From an uncultured Eubacteriales bacterium (GTDB lineage: Bacteria; Bacillota; Clostridia; Oscillospirales; Butyricicoccaceae): a stretch of DNA of 64,000 bases. Below are positions 8,743-17,500 of the stretch, piece by piece. The stretch's first letter is position 1, and the number at the start of each line of letters is the position of its first letter. Where the stretch lies: assembly GCA_910579575.1 (NCBI GenBank), contig CAJTUM010000002.1, positions 186,001 through 250,000 of the forward strand, written 5' to 3'. Both the position numbers and the translations under genes were made by a program. The notes under the pieces are model-generated. The model was not told the DNA's origin, did no database searches, and saw only the letters and a list, made by a program, of their open reading frames with translations.

Positions 8743-8810
8743 TGTTATCCCCTCGTTTTTCTCTATTTTGGTTTTGGCGGATCGCCCGCATTTTTTCGTC
8801 TGTACTTTTT

Positions 8811-8839
8811 ATTTTATCAAACAAAACGCCTGTTGTCAA
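8811..8839 (-). promoter_or_regulatory. Sigma-A-type promoter for the desulfidase gene
   Basis: Minus strand: TTGACA (8834-8839), 17-bp spacer, TAAAAT (8811-8816). It lies in the 140-base gap between citXG and this gene. Confidence 0.75.
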
Positions 8840-8883
8840 AGGCCAGCTTCGGTCTGCAAAGCGGATTTATCAGGAATTTATTT

Positions 8884-10245
8884 CTATTCCGTCCAGGCCG
8901 ATACAAATCGGGCAAACAGCGCAGTGGCTAGCAGGTCCGCACAGCCGCCTGGGCTCAAATTTTGGTCCGTTAGCAGCGTATCCAGCGCCGCCATCTGCGA
9001 TAAAAACGTTTCCTCCGAGCTGAGGTTTTCCCAAATACCCCTGGCTTTCCACCGGACGTATTCCAGCCCCTCTCGGCCTCCTCGATGCAGCAGATTGGTA
9101 TCCTCTGTTTGAGCCATCAAAGCGCACAGAGCGCCGCAGCAGGCGGCGTTCCAGCCAAAACCTCGGGACAGACATTGATCCAGAGCTTCCAGAGCCAGCT
9201 TGGCCCCTGGAAAACCAGCGGCTGCTTGGCCCCTGGCGCCTTGAGCGCCCATTTGGCGGTAAAGACGGCGTCCGGCGGTATCCTCCCCCGCTCGGTTGAA
9301 ATCTCCGGCGGCTGAGGCGGCGATTCGGCCTCCCAGCGTCAACAGGCGTTCTGGGCAAAGGGGTTCGCCCCGGCCGTACAACAACCCTGCCCCGCCGCAC
9401 AAGACGCCCAGAGAGAAAATCGCCCCTTTGTGGGTATTCGCTCCGCCTGTCGCCGCCCGCATTTCCCGCTCCGCCGCCAACCCCAGAGGCCGCAGCCGGG
9501 CCAATAGCTCTTCCGGCGGCCCCTTAAAGCGGACTCCCTGCCAGGCCGCCTGGCGAAAATATTCTCCCAGAGCGGCGGCGCTATTCAAAAAGGAAAATTG
9601 ATCCATATCGCGATGCGCGCCGCTGTTTCGGTTGTCTACCAGACCGGGCTTGGGGCCGCAGGCCGCTTCATGAAGCAACGCTCGCTGAGCCTGACTGGCG
9701 CAAAATTGAACGAACTGCCCATCGAAATACTCGTTCATCAGCGAAATCGCCTTTTCTGCCGCCGCTTGGATCCCATGGGCGCGGCTGCGGGCGCATTCCG
9801 CCGCCGGACGAGGGCAAAGCAGGCACTGCCGAGGCGGGCGCCCCAGTTGCCGACGGGAAATCTGCCGCCCGTCCTGATCAAATACGTCAATATCCAAAAG
9901 ACGGCCCAGGGGCGGCCGCTCTTCCAGCGCCAGCGCACAATCTTTCGCCTGGTCCGGCCGCCCTTGAACCCGGAGAAAATATTCCAGTCCGGCCGGCCTA
10001 TCCATCTCCTGGCGCTCTAAAACGGTTAAACCGCCGCCCGCCAGCTGGTCTTCCAGCAGCCGCTCGCCCTGGCGAAAGGCGGCGTCCGCCAAAGGGAAGC
10101 GCTTTCGGGGGCCGGGCATATTCAGCGTCATGCACACAAGAACCCCTCCCCGCGCCAGCCACTGCCGCTGGTCCTGCGCCCGCTGATCCCGGCTCTCCAA
10201 CACCTGCTCCAGAGAAACCTCCGGGCCTTGCGTCGCTCCTCTCAT
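8884..10245 (-). CDS. citXG: CitX-CitG fusion: holo-citrate lyase synthase and triphosphoribosyl-dephospho-CoA synthase
   Basis: 453 residues. About residues 1-170 are CitX ('TLNMPGP', 'GRLLDIDVFD', 'CLLC'), which attaches the prosthetic group to the acyl carrier protein CitD. The remainder is CitG ('ACGPKPGLVDNRNSGAHRDM', 'GGANTHKGAIFSLG'), which makes 2'-(5''-triphosphoribosyl)-3'-dephospho-CoA. The two are separate genes in Klebsiella, and fused versions are known. The ATG at 10245 overlaps the citC stop (ATGA), so translation is coupled. The longer frame to 10305 has no site and lies inside citC. Last gene of the operon. Confidence 0.92.
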   Translation of the reverse strand: MRGATQGPEVSLEQVLESRDQRAQDQRQWLARGGVLVCMTLNMPGPRKRFPLADAAFRQGERLLEDQLAGGGLTVLERQEMDRPAGLEYFLRVQGRPDQAKDCALALEERPPLGRLLDIDVFDQDGRQISRRQLGRPPRQCLLCPRPAAECARSRAHGIQAAAEKAISLMNEYFDGQFVQFCASQAQRALLHEAACGPKPGLVDNRNSGAHRDMDQFSFLNSAAALGEYFRQAAWQGVRFKGPPEELLARLRPLGLAAEREMRAATGGANTHKGAIFSLGVLCGGAGLLYGRGEPLCPERLLTLGGRIAASAAGDFNRAGEDTAGRRLYRQMGAQGARGQAAAGFPGAKLALEALDQCLSRGFGWNAACCGALCALMAQTEDTNLLHRGGREGLEYVRWKARGIWENLSSEETFLSQMAALDTLLTDQNLSPGGCADLLATALFARFVSAWTE

Positions 10246-11270
10246 CGGCTCTGCCGGACCCGCTGGGCAACGCTCCGTCCCTCCGAGCTCTGCAAAAAGG
10301 CCCAAGTGGTTTCTGGAACCAACGGCTGAATCTCTTCCAGCTTGTCCTCCGCCAGCAAAGCTCGCACGCGAGAAGCGCTGACCGCGGCTCCCCCCTGCTC
10401 TTTTCGAGGCAGCTCTGTCACCTCCACGCCAAACCGGGGCAAAATTTCTTTCATCTGCCGGTTATAGCGGGCGGTTGTGGGGCTAAAAGGCTCCTGGCCC
10501 ACAAACCGGCGCTTGATATTTAGGGCCGGGACAAAATACCGCCCGAATATTTCTAAGTCCAGCGCGCCGCCGGCGCCGCCTTCCATCTGCCCCTCTTTCA
10601 AAAAATAAGTGGGAAACGTGGCGGCGGAAATCAGATAATCCGAGGTTGGGTGAAGCAGCACATTGGCCAAGTCCGCCGTTCCTTGGCGCGCCAGCTCCAT
10701 CCGCGTCTGGGCAGAAAACAGGCTGGCGTCCTCCGAGAGAATGAACAGATGCAGCGTATCGCACTGCGCCGCCGCTTGCTCAATCAGATAGCGGTGACCC
10801 AGGGTAAAAGGATTACAGTTGGCCACAACGGCGGCCTGCTCCCCCTGACCCCGGGCCAGAGAATCCACAAACTGTTGGGCTCCGCCCCGCTGACTCTCCA
10901 TCAACAGCATATCGCCCGTGCGGGCGATTTCATAAAAGCCGAATTCTCCAAACATCCTGTCATTTTGGGGCTTCGTAAAAAGGAACAGACGCCGCTGCCC
11001 CTGCGCAAAGGCGGCGGAGCGCAGAGCGGAGATCACGGAGGCGGTCAGCCCTTCTCCACGATACGCCTCATCCACCGCAATGCACTTGAGCACATTTTTT
11101 TGAAGCCCGCCGGCGGCGGCGATCTTGCCTTGGCTATCATAAAAAACGGCGGCAAACTGGATGCCTTGGTCATAGCGCAGCCCCTGTTTGTTCAAAAATT
11201 CCTCCAGCTTGCGGCGAACCTGGCCGGCCGGCGGCTGGGGATACAGCTGCTGTAAAAACTCTCCTTGCAT
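10242..11270 (-). CDS. citC: [Citrate (pro-3S)-lyase] ligase CitC
   Basis: 342 residues from the ATG at 11270, preceded by AGGAGGG. An N-terminal GNAT-like part ('VDEAYRGEGLTASVISAL') is followed by a nucleotidyltransferase core with 'NCNPFTLGHRYLIEQAA' (HxGH type), the layout of acetate:SH-citrate lyase ligase. It acetylates the CitD thiol using ATP and acetate, activating citrate lyase. It is separated from citF by 92 bases that hold a hairpin and overlaps citXG by 4 bases. Confidence 0.93.
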   Translation of the reverse strand: MQGEFLQQLYPQPPAGQVRRKLEEFLNKQGLRYDQGIQFAAVFYDSQGKIAAAGGLQKNVLKCIAVDEAYRGEGLTASVISALRSAAFAQGQRRLFLFTKPQNDRMFGEFGFYEIARTGDMLLMESQRGGAQQFVDSLARGQGEQAAVVANCNPFTLGHRYLIEQAAAQCDTLHLFILSEDASLFSAQTRMELARQGTADLANVLLHPTSDYLISAATFPTYFLKEGQMEGGAGGALDLEIFGRYFVPALNIKRRFVGQEPFSPTTARYNRQMKEILPRFGVEVTELPRKEQGGAAVSASRVRALLAEDKLEEIQPLVPETTWAFLQSSEGRSVAQRVRQSR

Positions 11271-11296
11271 AAAAGATTCCCTCCTAAACCCTCCGC

Positions 11297-11333
11297 AAAA
11301 GCGCCCCATGAAAGAAACCCTTCCATGGGGCGC
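11297..11333 (-). terminator. Intra-operon hairpin between citF and citC (possible partial terminator)
   Basis: On the minus strand GCGCCCCATG pairs with CATGGGGCGC (11301-11310 / 11324-11333), followed by only TTTT. It may lower expression of citC and citXG relative to the structural subunits, or protect an mRNA end. Confidence 0.5.
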
Positions 11334-11362
11334 AAAAAAATTCCGAAGCCTATCGGATTGGT

Positions 11363-12772
11363 TTAATCCACGCTCTTGATCGTATCCAGCAAAGAGCCGT
11401 CCCGATAAAGCACGTTGGCCACAACACGGTCGCCTAGTTTGACGGGCTGAGGCGCGCCGGTCAATCGCTCGGCAATCTCCTTCAGCTGTTGAATTTCCAC
11501 AATGGGCAGACCCGCTTCCTGCAGCCGCTGTTTCAGCTCGGCCTGGCGGGGGTTGACGGCGATTCCCCGCTGGGTCACCAACACATCCACCGTGCTTCCG
11601 GGGGTGGAAACAGTCAACACATGATCCACCACAATGGAAAGGCGAGCCCGGGTCAGCGGCGCGATAATCATGGCCATTTTCGCGCCGGCGGCAGTATCGC
11701 TGTGGCCGCCGCTGCCGCCCATAATGTAGCCGTTGGAATCGGTATGCACATTGACATTGAAATCCGTGTCAATCTGGGTGGCGCCCAAAATCACCACGTC
11801 CAGGCTGTCCACCGCGCTGGAGCGCACGGAGGGGCTGGCATAGTGACTGGCCGTCACTTCTCGATGGCGGGGGTTGGTTCGGATGCTCTCCACCGCCCCC
11901 AGGTCGAAGCATTGCACGTCCAGCAGCGCCTCAAAGCAGCCCGCTTGCAGCATATCCACCATATAGCTGGTGATGCCGCCCAGGCCGTAGCTCCCCTTGA
12001 TCCCCTTGGCCAACATAATATCCTTCAGATATTTCGCCGCCGCCAGCGAAGCGCCGCCGGCGCCGGTCTGGAAGCTCATGCCGTCCTTCAGCAAACCGGA
12101 ATGCTCGATAACCTTGGCGGCATATTGGGCCATCGCCAGGCCCACCGGGTCCCGGGTAATTTTAGTGGTGCCGGAGACGATGCCCGCCGGATTTCCGATG
12201 CTTTCCACCTGCACGACATAATCCACATAGATTTCGCTGATGGAGAAATCCGCCAGCGGATAGGGAACCAGATTATCGGTAATCACGACCACTTTTTTGG
12301 CGTACATGGCGTCTGCAAAGGCATACCCCAGGCTGCCGCAGGCGGATTTTCCATATTTGCCAGAGCAGTTGCCCATGGTATCCGCCGTAGGAGCGGCCAC
12401 AAAAGCGATATCGATGGGGCTGCGGCCCTGCTCAATGTCGCTGGGCCGACCGCCGTGGGAGCGGAAGACCGCCGGCTTTTCCAACACGCCGCGGGAAATG
12501 GCCCGGCCCACCACGCCGCCGATGTAATCCGCTTCCAGCCCCGTTACCACGTGGTTTTTGATATGGTCAATCAGCGGCTCGTGAACGTCGAACACCGAAG
12601 AAGCGTTGACGTTCAAATCCTGGATGCCCAAGCCAGCAATGGCTTCCATCACCATATTGAGCACATAGTCTCCGTTGCGCAGGTGATGGTGGAAGGAAAT
12701 CGTCATCCCATCCTTCAGCCCGGCCAGCTTGATTGCTTCTTGAATCGAGGAAACCACTTTTGAATTATTCAT
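11363..12772 (-). CDS. citF: Citrate lyase alpha subunit (citrate CoA-transferase)
   Basis: 469 residues, the usual size. The ATG at 12772 (MNNSKVVSSIQEAIKLAG) is chosen over the frame's upstream start at 12829, which lies deep in citE. 'DGMTISFHHHLRNGDYVLN' and 'GVLEKPAVFRSHGGR' are typical of CitF. It transfers the acyl carrier from acetate to citrate. It overlaps the citE end by 8 bases. Confidence 0.95.
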   Translation of the reverse strand: MNNSKVVSSIQEAIKLAGLKDGMTISFHHHLRNGDYVLNMVMEAIAGLGIQDLNVNASSVFDVHEPLIDHIKNHVVTGLEADYIGGVVGRAISRGVLEKPAVFRSHGGRPSDIEQGRSPIDIAFVAAPTADTMGNCSGKYGKSACGSLGYAFADAMYAKKVVVITDNLVPYPLADFSISEIYVDYVVQVESIGNPAGIVSGTTKITRDPVGLAMAQYAAKVIEHSGLLKDGMSFQTGAGGASLAAAKYLKDIMLAKGIKGSYGLGGITSYMVDMLQAGCFEALLDVQCFDLGAVESIRTNPRHREVTASHYASPSVRSSAVDSLDVVILGATQIDTDFNVNVHTDSNGYIMGGSGGHSDTAAGAKMAMIIAPLTRARLSIVVDHVLTVSTPGSTVDVLVTQRGIAVNPRQAELKQRLQEAGLPIVEIQQLKEIAERLTGAPQPVKLGDRVVANVLYRDGSLLDTIKSVD

Positions 12773-13637
12773 GAGTCCGCACCCCCATCGCTTCCGCCAT
12801 TTCCAGCACTTGCCGCGCCCTTGTGACAATCGGCGCGTCGATCATTTTGCCCCGCAGGGAAACCACGCCTTTGCCCTGTTCTTTGGCCAAGCGGATGGTT
12901 TCCATCACCTCTTCAGCATATTCAATGTCTGCCATCGTGGGGCTGAAGGCGGCGTTGATATCCGCCACATGGCGAGGGGAAATGGCGGATTTGCCGGTGA
13001 AGCCCAAGGCTTTGGCAAAGGCGGCGTCTTTCCGCAGGCCCTCGTCGTCGTTCACGTCGGTGAAAGGGGTGTCGTAGCAATCCACCCCGGCGGCCCGGGC
13101 CGCCACTACAATTCGGCTGCGGCTGTAGAAAATCTCCTGCCCCTCTTTGGTACGCTTGCACTGCAGATCGGCGGTCAGATCCTCGCCGCCCAACAGCATG
13201 GCGGTCACTCGGGGGCAGCTGCCGGCGATAGCAAAGGCGTTTTCCACCCCCAACGCCGTTTCAATCAAGGGAATCAGCTTGACTTTGCCCGCCTCCAGGC
13301 CCAGCTTTTGCTCCAGCTCCTCCATATAGGCGTCCACTGTCAGCACATCCTGGGCGGAACTAATTTTGGGGGGCATAATCAAATCGGGCTGAAGAGGCAA
13401 AATTTCCTCCAGATCCTTTTTCCAAAACTCTGTGTCAATGGAATTGATGCGCACACACACCTGACACTGATAGTGCAGGGTCTGGATGGCGTTGCGCACC
13501 AAAATGCGGGCGGCGTCCTTTTCCGCCGGGGAAACGGCGTCCTCCAGGTCCAGAATCACCGCGTCAGCCCCCAGAATATCCGCGTTGAGCAGCATACCGG
13601 CATTGTTGCCCGGCATAAAGAGCATACTTCTGCGCAT
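12765..13637 (-). CDS. citE: Citrate lyase beta subunit (citryl-ACP lyase)
   Basis: 290 residues from the ATG at 13637 with AAGGAGGGG upstream. 'RRSMLFMPGNN', 'ADAVILDLEDAVSPAEKD', 'VRINSIDT' and 'MLGGEDLTADL' are HpcH/HpaI-fold CitE signatures. It splits citryl-ACP into oxaloacetate and acetyl-ACP. The start codon overlaps the citD stop by one base (TGATG). Confidence 0.95.
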   Translation of the reverse strand: MRRSMLFMPGNNAGMLLNADILGADAVILDLEDAVSPAEKDAARILVRNAIQTLHYQCQVCVRINSIDTEFWKKDLEEILPLQPDLIMPPKISSAQDVLTVDAYMEELEQKLGLEAGKVKLIPLIETALGVENAFAIAGSCPRVTAMLLGGEDLTADLQCKRTKEGQEIFYSRSRIVVAARAAGVDCYDTPFTDVNDDEGLRKDAAFAKALGFTGKSAISPRHVADINAAFSPTMADIEYAEEVMETIRLAKEQGKGVVSLRGKMIDAPIVTRARQVLEMAEAMGVRTHE

Positions 13638-13906
13638 CAGTTTTCCCCTCCTTCCGCCCGCTTCAGCGCGGTTTCCACCCGAGCCCGGATGACGCATTCC
13701 ACCGCGCCCTTGTCGTTCAGCGAGACGCTGGCGCCGGCCACGCCGTGATCCGCCAGCACCTGCCGGACTACCTGGTCAATCTGCTGGCCGAACTGCTGGA
13801 ATACCACCGATTCAATCTGTACGCTGATCTGATCGGCAGGCTGGATCTCCACATAAACGTCGCTGGATTCCATGGTCCCAGCCGCCGCCGCTTTTGTAAT
13901 TTTCAT
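13637..13906 (-). CDS. citD: Citrate lyase acyl carrier protein (gamma subunit)
   Basis: 89 residues from the ATG at 13906 (MKITKAAAAGTMESSDVYVE). The 'GTMESSD' serine region is where CitX attaches the phosphoribosyl-dephospho-CoA arm in the family. It is the first gene of the operon, with a TATAAT promoter about 75 bases upstream. The frame extends to 14068 but the extra residues are not CitD-like and lack a start site. Confidence 0.93.
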   Translation of the reverse strand: MKITKAAAAGTMESSDVYVEIQPADQISVQIESVVFQQFGQQIDQVVRQVLADHGVAGASVSLNDKGAVECVIRARVETALKRAEGGEN

Positions 13907-13981
13907 GTCAGGCGACACACCTTTCTTTTTTCTGTTTCTATTTTCGCAAAACAGCCCTCTGTCTAACGTTTTTCCGGCTCT

Positions 13982-14010
13982 ATTATACACCGTTTTGCTT
14001 AGGGTAACAA
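13982..14010 (-). promoter_or_regulatory. Promoter of the citrate lyase operon
   Basis: Minus strand: TTGTTA (14005-14010), 17-bp spacer, perfect TATAAT (13982-13987). No regulator gene or clear operator is seen nearby. Confidence 0.75.
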
Positions 14011-14033
14011 CCGCAATTTGCCGGAGGGCAGAC

Positions 14034-14062
14034 AAAAAGCGGGAGGCTGCCCTCCCGCTTTT
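14034..14062 (-). terminator. Terminator after the gene at 14073-14669
   Basis: AAAAGCGGGAGG (14035-14046) pairs with CCTCCCGCTTTT (14051-14062) with loop CTGC. It separates this gene from the citD promoter. Confidence 0.88.
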
Positions 14063-14072
14063 GCACAAGTTT

Positions 14073-14669
14073 TCAAAAATCCAAAATCGCCTGGATATCC
14101 GCGCCCATTTCTTCCAGCTCTTGCAGCGCCTGGATATACCAGAGCATCATCAGGTTTCCATGATCGATATCCCGCCGCATCAGGCCGCAGCGCAGTCGCA
14201 TGGCCCAGAGCAACCATAAATTTATACCGCTTTGATAGGTCAACCATGCCGAAGGCCGTTCCAGCCAGATGGCAGGATATTCGGTTCCATCCAGCGATGG
14301 CGCGCTCTCTTTTGCCGCCAGCAAAGAATAAACCTCAATTCGATCTTCCGAAAAAGGCCCTTCCAGCCAATAGTCATAGGATCGGTTCTGCCGCATATCT
14401 CTTAATACGATGTCGGCCATGGAGTTCTTTGGCGGCAACTTAGCCTGCCATTGCTCCAAGCTCAGCTTTTCCGTCTCATAGTGGGCCTGCAAAAACCGAA
14501 GAGCTCCATCGATATCATACCGCTCTCCCAGAGGGATTTTATCCTTCCACCGATTCCAGGTTTTCAGAAAAGAACCCCGCAGCCAGGTTTTCTCCGGGTC
14601 TTGGGCATTGGAACCCAGTTTGACGCTAACCCCCATTTCGCCGGGGTCGAAATCTTGAAATGATTCCAT
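14073..14669 (-). CDS. Hypothetical protein, 198 residues
   Basis: No family recognised. GGAGG (14675-14679) six bases from the ATG at 14669 decides the start (MESFQDFDPGEMGVSV); an in-frame TTG at 14681 overlaps that site. The product is acidic and Trp-rich, with no signal peptide; the C-terminal ~60 residues look helical ('LMMLWYIQALQELEEMG'). It follows the secreted protein gene at 14702 by about 30 bases and may be cotranscribed with it. Confidence 0.6.
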   Translation of the reverse strand: MESFQDFDPGEMGVSVKLGSNAQDPEKTWLRGSFLKTWNRWKDKIPLGERYDIDGALRFLQAHYETEKLSLEQWQAKLPPKNSMADIVLRDMRQNRSYDYWLEGPFSEDRIEVYSLLAAKESAPSLDGTEYPAIWLERPSAWLTYQSGINLWLLWAMRLRCGLMRRDIDHGNLMMLWYIQALQELEEMGADIQAILDF

Positions 14670-14701
14670 TCTTTCCTCCAATGTCTAAAATAACTATATT
14701 C

Positions 14702-15313
14702 TTATTGAGGAAGAATATACATTCCATGGATTTCTGTTGCGCTTATATATCCAACATCAAGCCACAAAACCATCAACCCAGTTGTATCCAATCTCACTTT
14801 TTCAACCGAATCGTCATCGTCTATAGAGAAATGCCCTACAGTTGCTGAACCATGATAACCCGCCGGCCAGCTTCCACGAATAGAACCCGACCAATAATCT
14901 CGAGTATTCAAATAACTCGCATTCCATATACGCAGATTAGTTGCTTTTACCCCCGATACCATATCAGATGGATCCATCGGGTTAAGTACATTTACATCGG
15001 CCAAAATTTGATAACTTGTCCAACTTGGTCCCTTACTACCAAAAGTAAGTGACAATGTTACCCTTGCTGCAACTGTCGTTCTTGGCGTGGGCAACTCGAC
15101 ATCCACTGTTGTTGAGCCGCCAATGATGTTTCCCTCTGCATCTCGCTCCAGGGGGATCTCAATTTCGTCGATCCCTGCTTCTTTTAGGCTAATGCCCATT
15201 TCCTCTTCTGGTTCCATGTAGAGCTGGTCAGCAGCCACGCTGGGGAATGTGGAACCAAAAACTAGAACCATCGCCAAAAGAACACCAACAAAGCTTCTCA
15301 TTTTCTTTTGCAT
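14702..15313 (-). CDS. Secreted hypothetical protein in an AT-rich island
   Basis: 203 residues, start set by AAGGAGGAATT before the ATG at 15313. Residues 1-28 are a signal peptide ending near 'PSVAAD'. The mature part is Ser/Thr/Tyr rich and beta-like, with no family I recognise. Base composition is clearly more AT-rich than the neighbours, suggesting transfer. A weak promoter with TATAAT at 15341-15346 is visible upstream. The gap 15314-15427 is AT-rich and otherwise empty. Confidence 0.65.
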   Translation of the reverse strand: MQKKMRSFVGVLLAMVLVFGSTFPSVAADQLYMEPEEEMGISLKEAGIDEIEIPLERDAEGNIIGGSTTVDVELPTPRTTVAARVTLSLTFGSKGPSWTSYQILADVNVLNPMDPSDMVSGVKATNLRIWNASYLNTRDYWSGSIRGSWPAGYHGSATVGHFSIDDDDSVEKVRLDTTGLMVLWLDVGYISATEIHGMYILPQ

Positions 15314-15427
15314 TTCAATTCCTCCTTTTCTTATACCTCTATTATATGAACAAATTGTGATATTAAATAGAACGTTTTATGAATATATTTTATTAATCCT
15401 ATAAAACATTAAATTAATTTAATATCA

Positions 15428-16156
15428 TTATTTTTCCCCCTTCCAGCCCTGGCCAAGCCAGCGCAGGGCCTTGAGCCAGCGCTGGGGGATTTCGGTAAAA
15501 TGGCTACCGGGGTTCCATTCCAATCTGACCTCTCCATTCAGCTGCTGTTGCAGCAGCTGGGCGGCCTGGCGGGTTTTGTCCCCGATCTGAGCCATCAGCG
15601 GGTGACGGTTTTTGGATTCTTTGGTCCCCAAAGAAAGATAGACCCGGGTATCCGCTGCCATGGGACGGTTTTGGTCCATATATTGTTGCCAATCCTGAAA
15701 CCACAGGGAGCCGGAGATGGAGGCGACCTGACCGAAGCGCTCGGTGCGGTACAGAGCGTAAATGCTGGCCAATCCAGCCATGGAATAGCCCGCCATTGCT
15801 CGGTATTTTCGCTGGGCTATCAGGGGAAACCGCTTTTCCGCCTCCAGGATAATCTGTGCCATGGCCTGAAGATATTGGTCGCATTTGCCCCCGTAGGGCA
15901 GGCCCTGACGTGTGGGCGCCAGCCAGGGAGAAAAATCGTCCTCCCAGCAGTGGGGAATCACGCCAATTAGGGCGACGGACGGCAGCTCTTTGCCCATTTG
16001 GGGCCTCAATTCCCGCAGCACATATTCTAGGCGGCCTTCCAGGCTATCGCCGCCGTTACAATAGACCGCAGGCACGCTCTTCTCTTGAGCTTGGGGCGGC
16101 AGCCAAGCCCAGCATTGAAACTCCGCCGCTTCAAACCGCTGCAATTCGATGTTCAT
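15428..16156 (-). CDS. Alpha/beta hydrolase, esterase-D-like
   Basis: 242 residues from the ATG at 16156; the in-frame TTG at 16162 is a poorer start. 'MAGYSMAGLASIYAL' gives the nucleophile elbow (G-x-S-x-G), and 'PGSHFTEIPQRWLKALRWL' supplies the C-terminal histidine region. Similar proteins (putative esterase, PF00756 type) hydrolyse esters, some of siderophores; substrate unknown. The start overlaps the NUDIX stop (ATGA), so translation is coupled. Confidence 0.8.
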   Translation of the reverse strand: MNIELQRFEAAEFQCWAWLPPQAQEKSVPAVYCNGGDSLEGRLEYVLRELRPQMGKELPSVALIGVIPHCWEDDFSPWLAPTRQGLPYGGKCDQYLQAMAQIILEAEKRFPLIAQRKYRAMAGYSMAGLASIYALYRTERFGQVASISGSLWFQDWQQYMDQNRPMAADTRVYLSLGTKESKNRHPLMAQIGDKTRQAAQLLQQQLNGEVRLEWNPGSHFTEIPQRWLKALRWLGQGWKGEK

Positions 16157-16746
16157 CCACAAAACCCCCTTTTTCGCAATACTGGCAAAAGGACGGCCTC
16201 AAACTCCCCCCAATGCGGGCAGAATCGGTCGCTTTCCGCCCAAAATTCTCCCTTTTTCCCCACTGCTCGGATGCGTTTCGCCCCTTCTATTTCCTTTTTC
16301 ACCACTTCCGCCAAAGGAACCCGGATCATTTCCTCCACCTCCGCCCCCAAAGCAAAGGCGGGCTCAGGGTCCAGATAGAGATAGACCTCCGCGATTTCCC
16401 GGTCCCGGAAGCTGTCGTAGTCCATGGCTTCCCGCCAGCGGCCCAGGTATGTCAGCTGTTCCGGCTCAAGGTTCAGACCGATTTCCTCCTGGATTTCCCG
16501 CAAAATGGCGGTCAACGGCTCTTCTCCCGCTGGGACATGGCCCGCCGAGGCGGTGTCAAAATAGCCGGGGAAGCTGGCCTTGTCCTGGGCCCGCTTCTGG
16601 TACCAAATCCACAGCCCCTCTGGCCGAGGGGAGACGACCCAGCACTGAACCACCTTGTGCAGCAGCCCTATCCGGTGAACCCGCTCCCGGCTCTCCGCCC
16701 CGACAGGCCGCAGCTGTTCGTCATAAACGATTAGGTTCTCTTCCAT
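16153..16746 (-). CDS. NUDIX hydrolase (isopentenyl-diphosphate-isomerase-like subgroup)
   Basis: 197 residues from the second ATG (16746), better spaced from GAGAGGGG than the first at 16749. The Nudix box is complete ('GHVPAGEE...REIQEEIGL'), so metal-dependent pyrophosphate hydrolysis is likely. The front half ('VYDEQLRPVGAESRERVH', 'HKVVQCWVV') is the pattern of the YfcD/Idi-like group. It is the first gene of a two-gene unit with the esterase. Confidence 0.85.
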   Translation of the reverse strand: MEENLIVYDEQLRPVGAESRERVHRIGLLHKVVQCWVVSPRPEGLWIWYQKRAQDKASFPGYFDTASAGHVPAGEEPLTAILREIQEEIGLNLEPEQLTYLGRWREAMDYDSFRDREIAEVYLYLDPEPAFALGAEVEEMIRVPLAEVVKKEIEGAKRIRAVGKKGEFWAESDRFCPHWGEFEAVLLPVLRKRGFCG

Positions 16747-16828
16747 CATTGGCCCCTCTCTTTCTCAGATCGCCGCGCTCCGCAACCCCTTTTGAAAAAG
16801 GGGTTGAACCGAAAACGGATACTTTTTC

Positions 16829-17488
16829 TTATGATTGTTGTTCCAATTCCCCGTTTGCAAAAGCAAAAACAGTTGTTTGCCATTGAATCCAGCCTGTTTC
16901 TTCTAAATAACCGTTGATTTCCCGGGATAATTCTTCGGGATTGCCTTTTCCATAGCGAAGCTGAAACTGGGTTTGCTGTATTGTTCCGCCGTTTCCTTGT
17001 ATTTTCAAAAATAAGGTTCCCTTTGCGGCCGTCCGCCCTTTTTTCGCCGGAATCACAACAGAAACTGCCCCCATACTATCCAAAACTGTCGCTGGCGCAG
17101 GGAAGATCTCCGCCGCTTCCCCCGCTCCATATTGAAGCAGAGCATAGGATTCCCGCTCATCCAAAGCGATCAGCAAAGGTCTGTCCTGGCTGTCTTTCGC
17201 TTTCCAGCTGATCTGCGCTGCCTCCGTCGCCCAAGACCTGGGCTGTTTTGTCCAGCGCCAATCCCACCGAAGCACAACGCCGTTTTGATCTGACGAAAGC
17301 AAGGTGCATCTGCCGTCGATACCTTCTAAAGAAGCCGCCGTTTGGGGATATTCCTGCCAGTTTTCCTCTGGCGCCGCGCCAAATATCTCCGTTTGTTCCT
17401 ATTCTACAGGTTGAAAAACCCAAAATGCGGCTGCCAACAAGCAAACCGACAGCGCCGCAAGCCCCCATTTTATCCCTTTTCTGCTCAT
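16829..17488 (-). pseudogene. Membrane-anchored hypothetical gene broken by an in-frame TAG
   Basis: A good start (GGGGGGAGAAAAG then ATG at 17488) opens 'MSRKGIKWGLAALSVCLLAAAFWVFQPVE', an N-terminal membrane anchor. It meets TAG at 17399-17401 (codon 30), and the same frame then stays open with protein-like sequence to 16829. Reading through would give ~219 residues. The downstream piece ('GVVLRWDWRWTKQPRSW', 'LLIALDERESYALLQYG') has no good start of its own. Nonsense mutation or base error is most likely. I do not recognise the family. Confidence 0.65.
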
Positions 17489-17500
17489 CTTTTCTCCCCC

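Noticed and set aside
16783..16812. Terminator between the NUDIX gene and the broken gene
   Set aside because: CAACCCC...GGGGTTG forms a hairpin but has no T tail on the relevant strand.
17399..17401. Pyrrolysine insertion at the in-frame TAG
   Set aside because: No pyl gene or pyrrolysine-dependent methyltransferase in the window, and the codon sits just after a membrane anchor, not in an active site.
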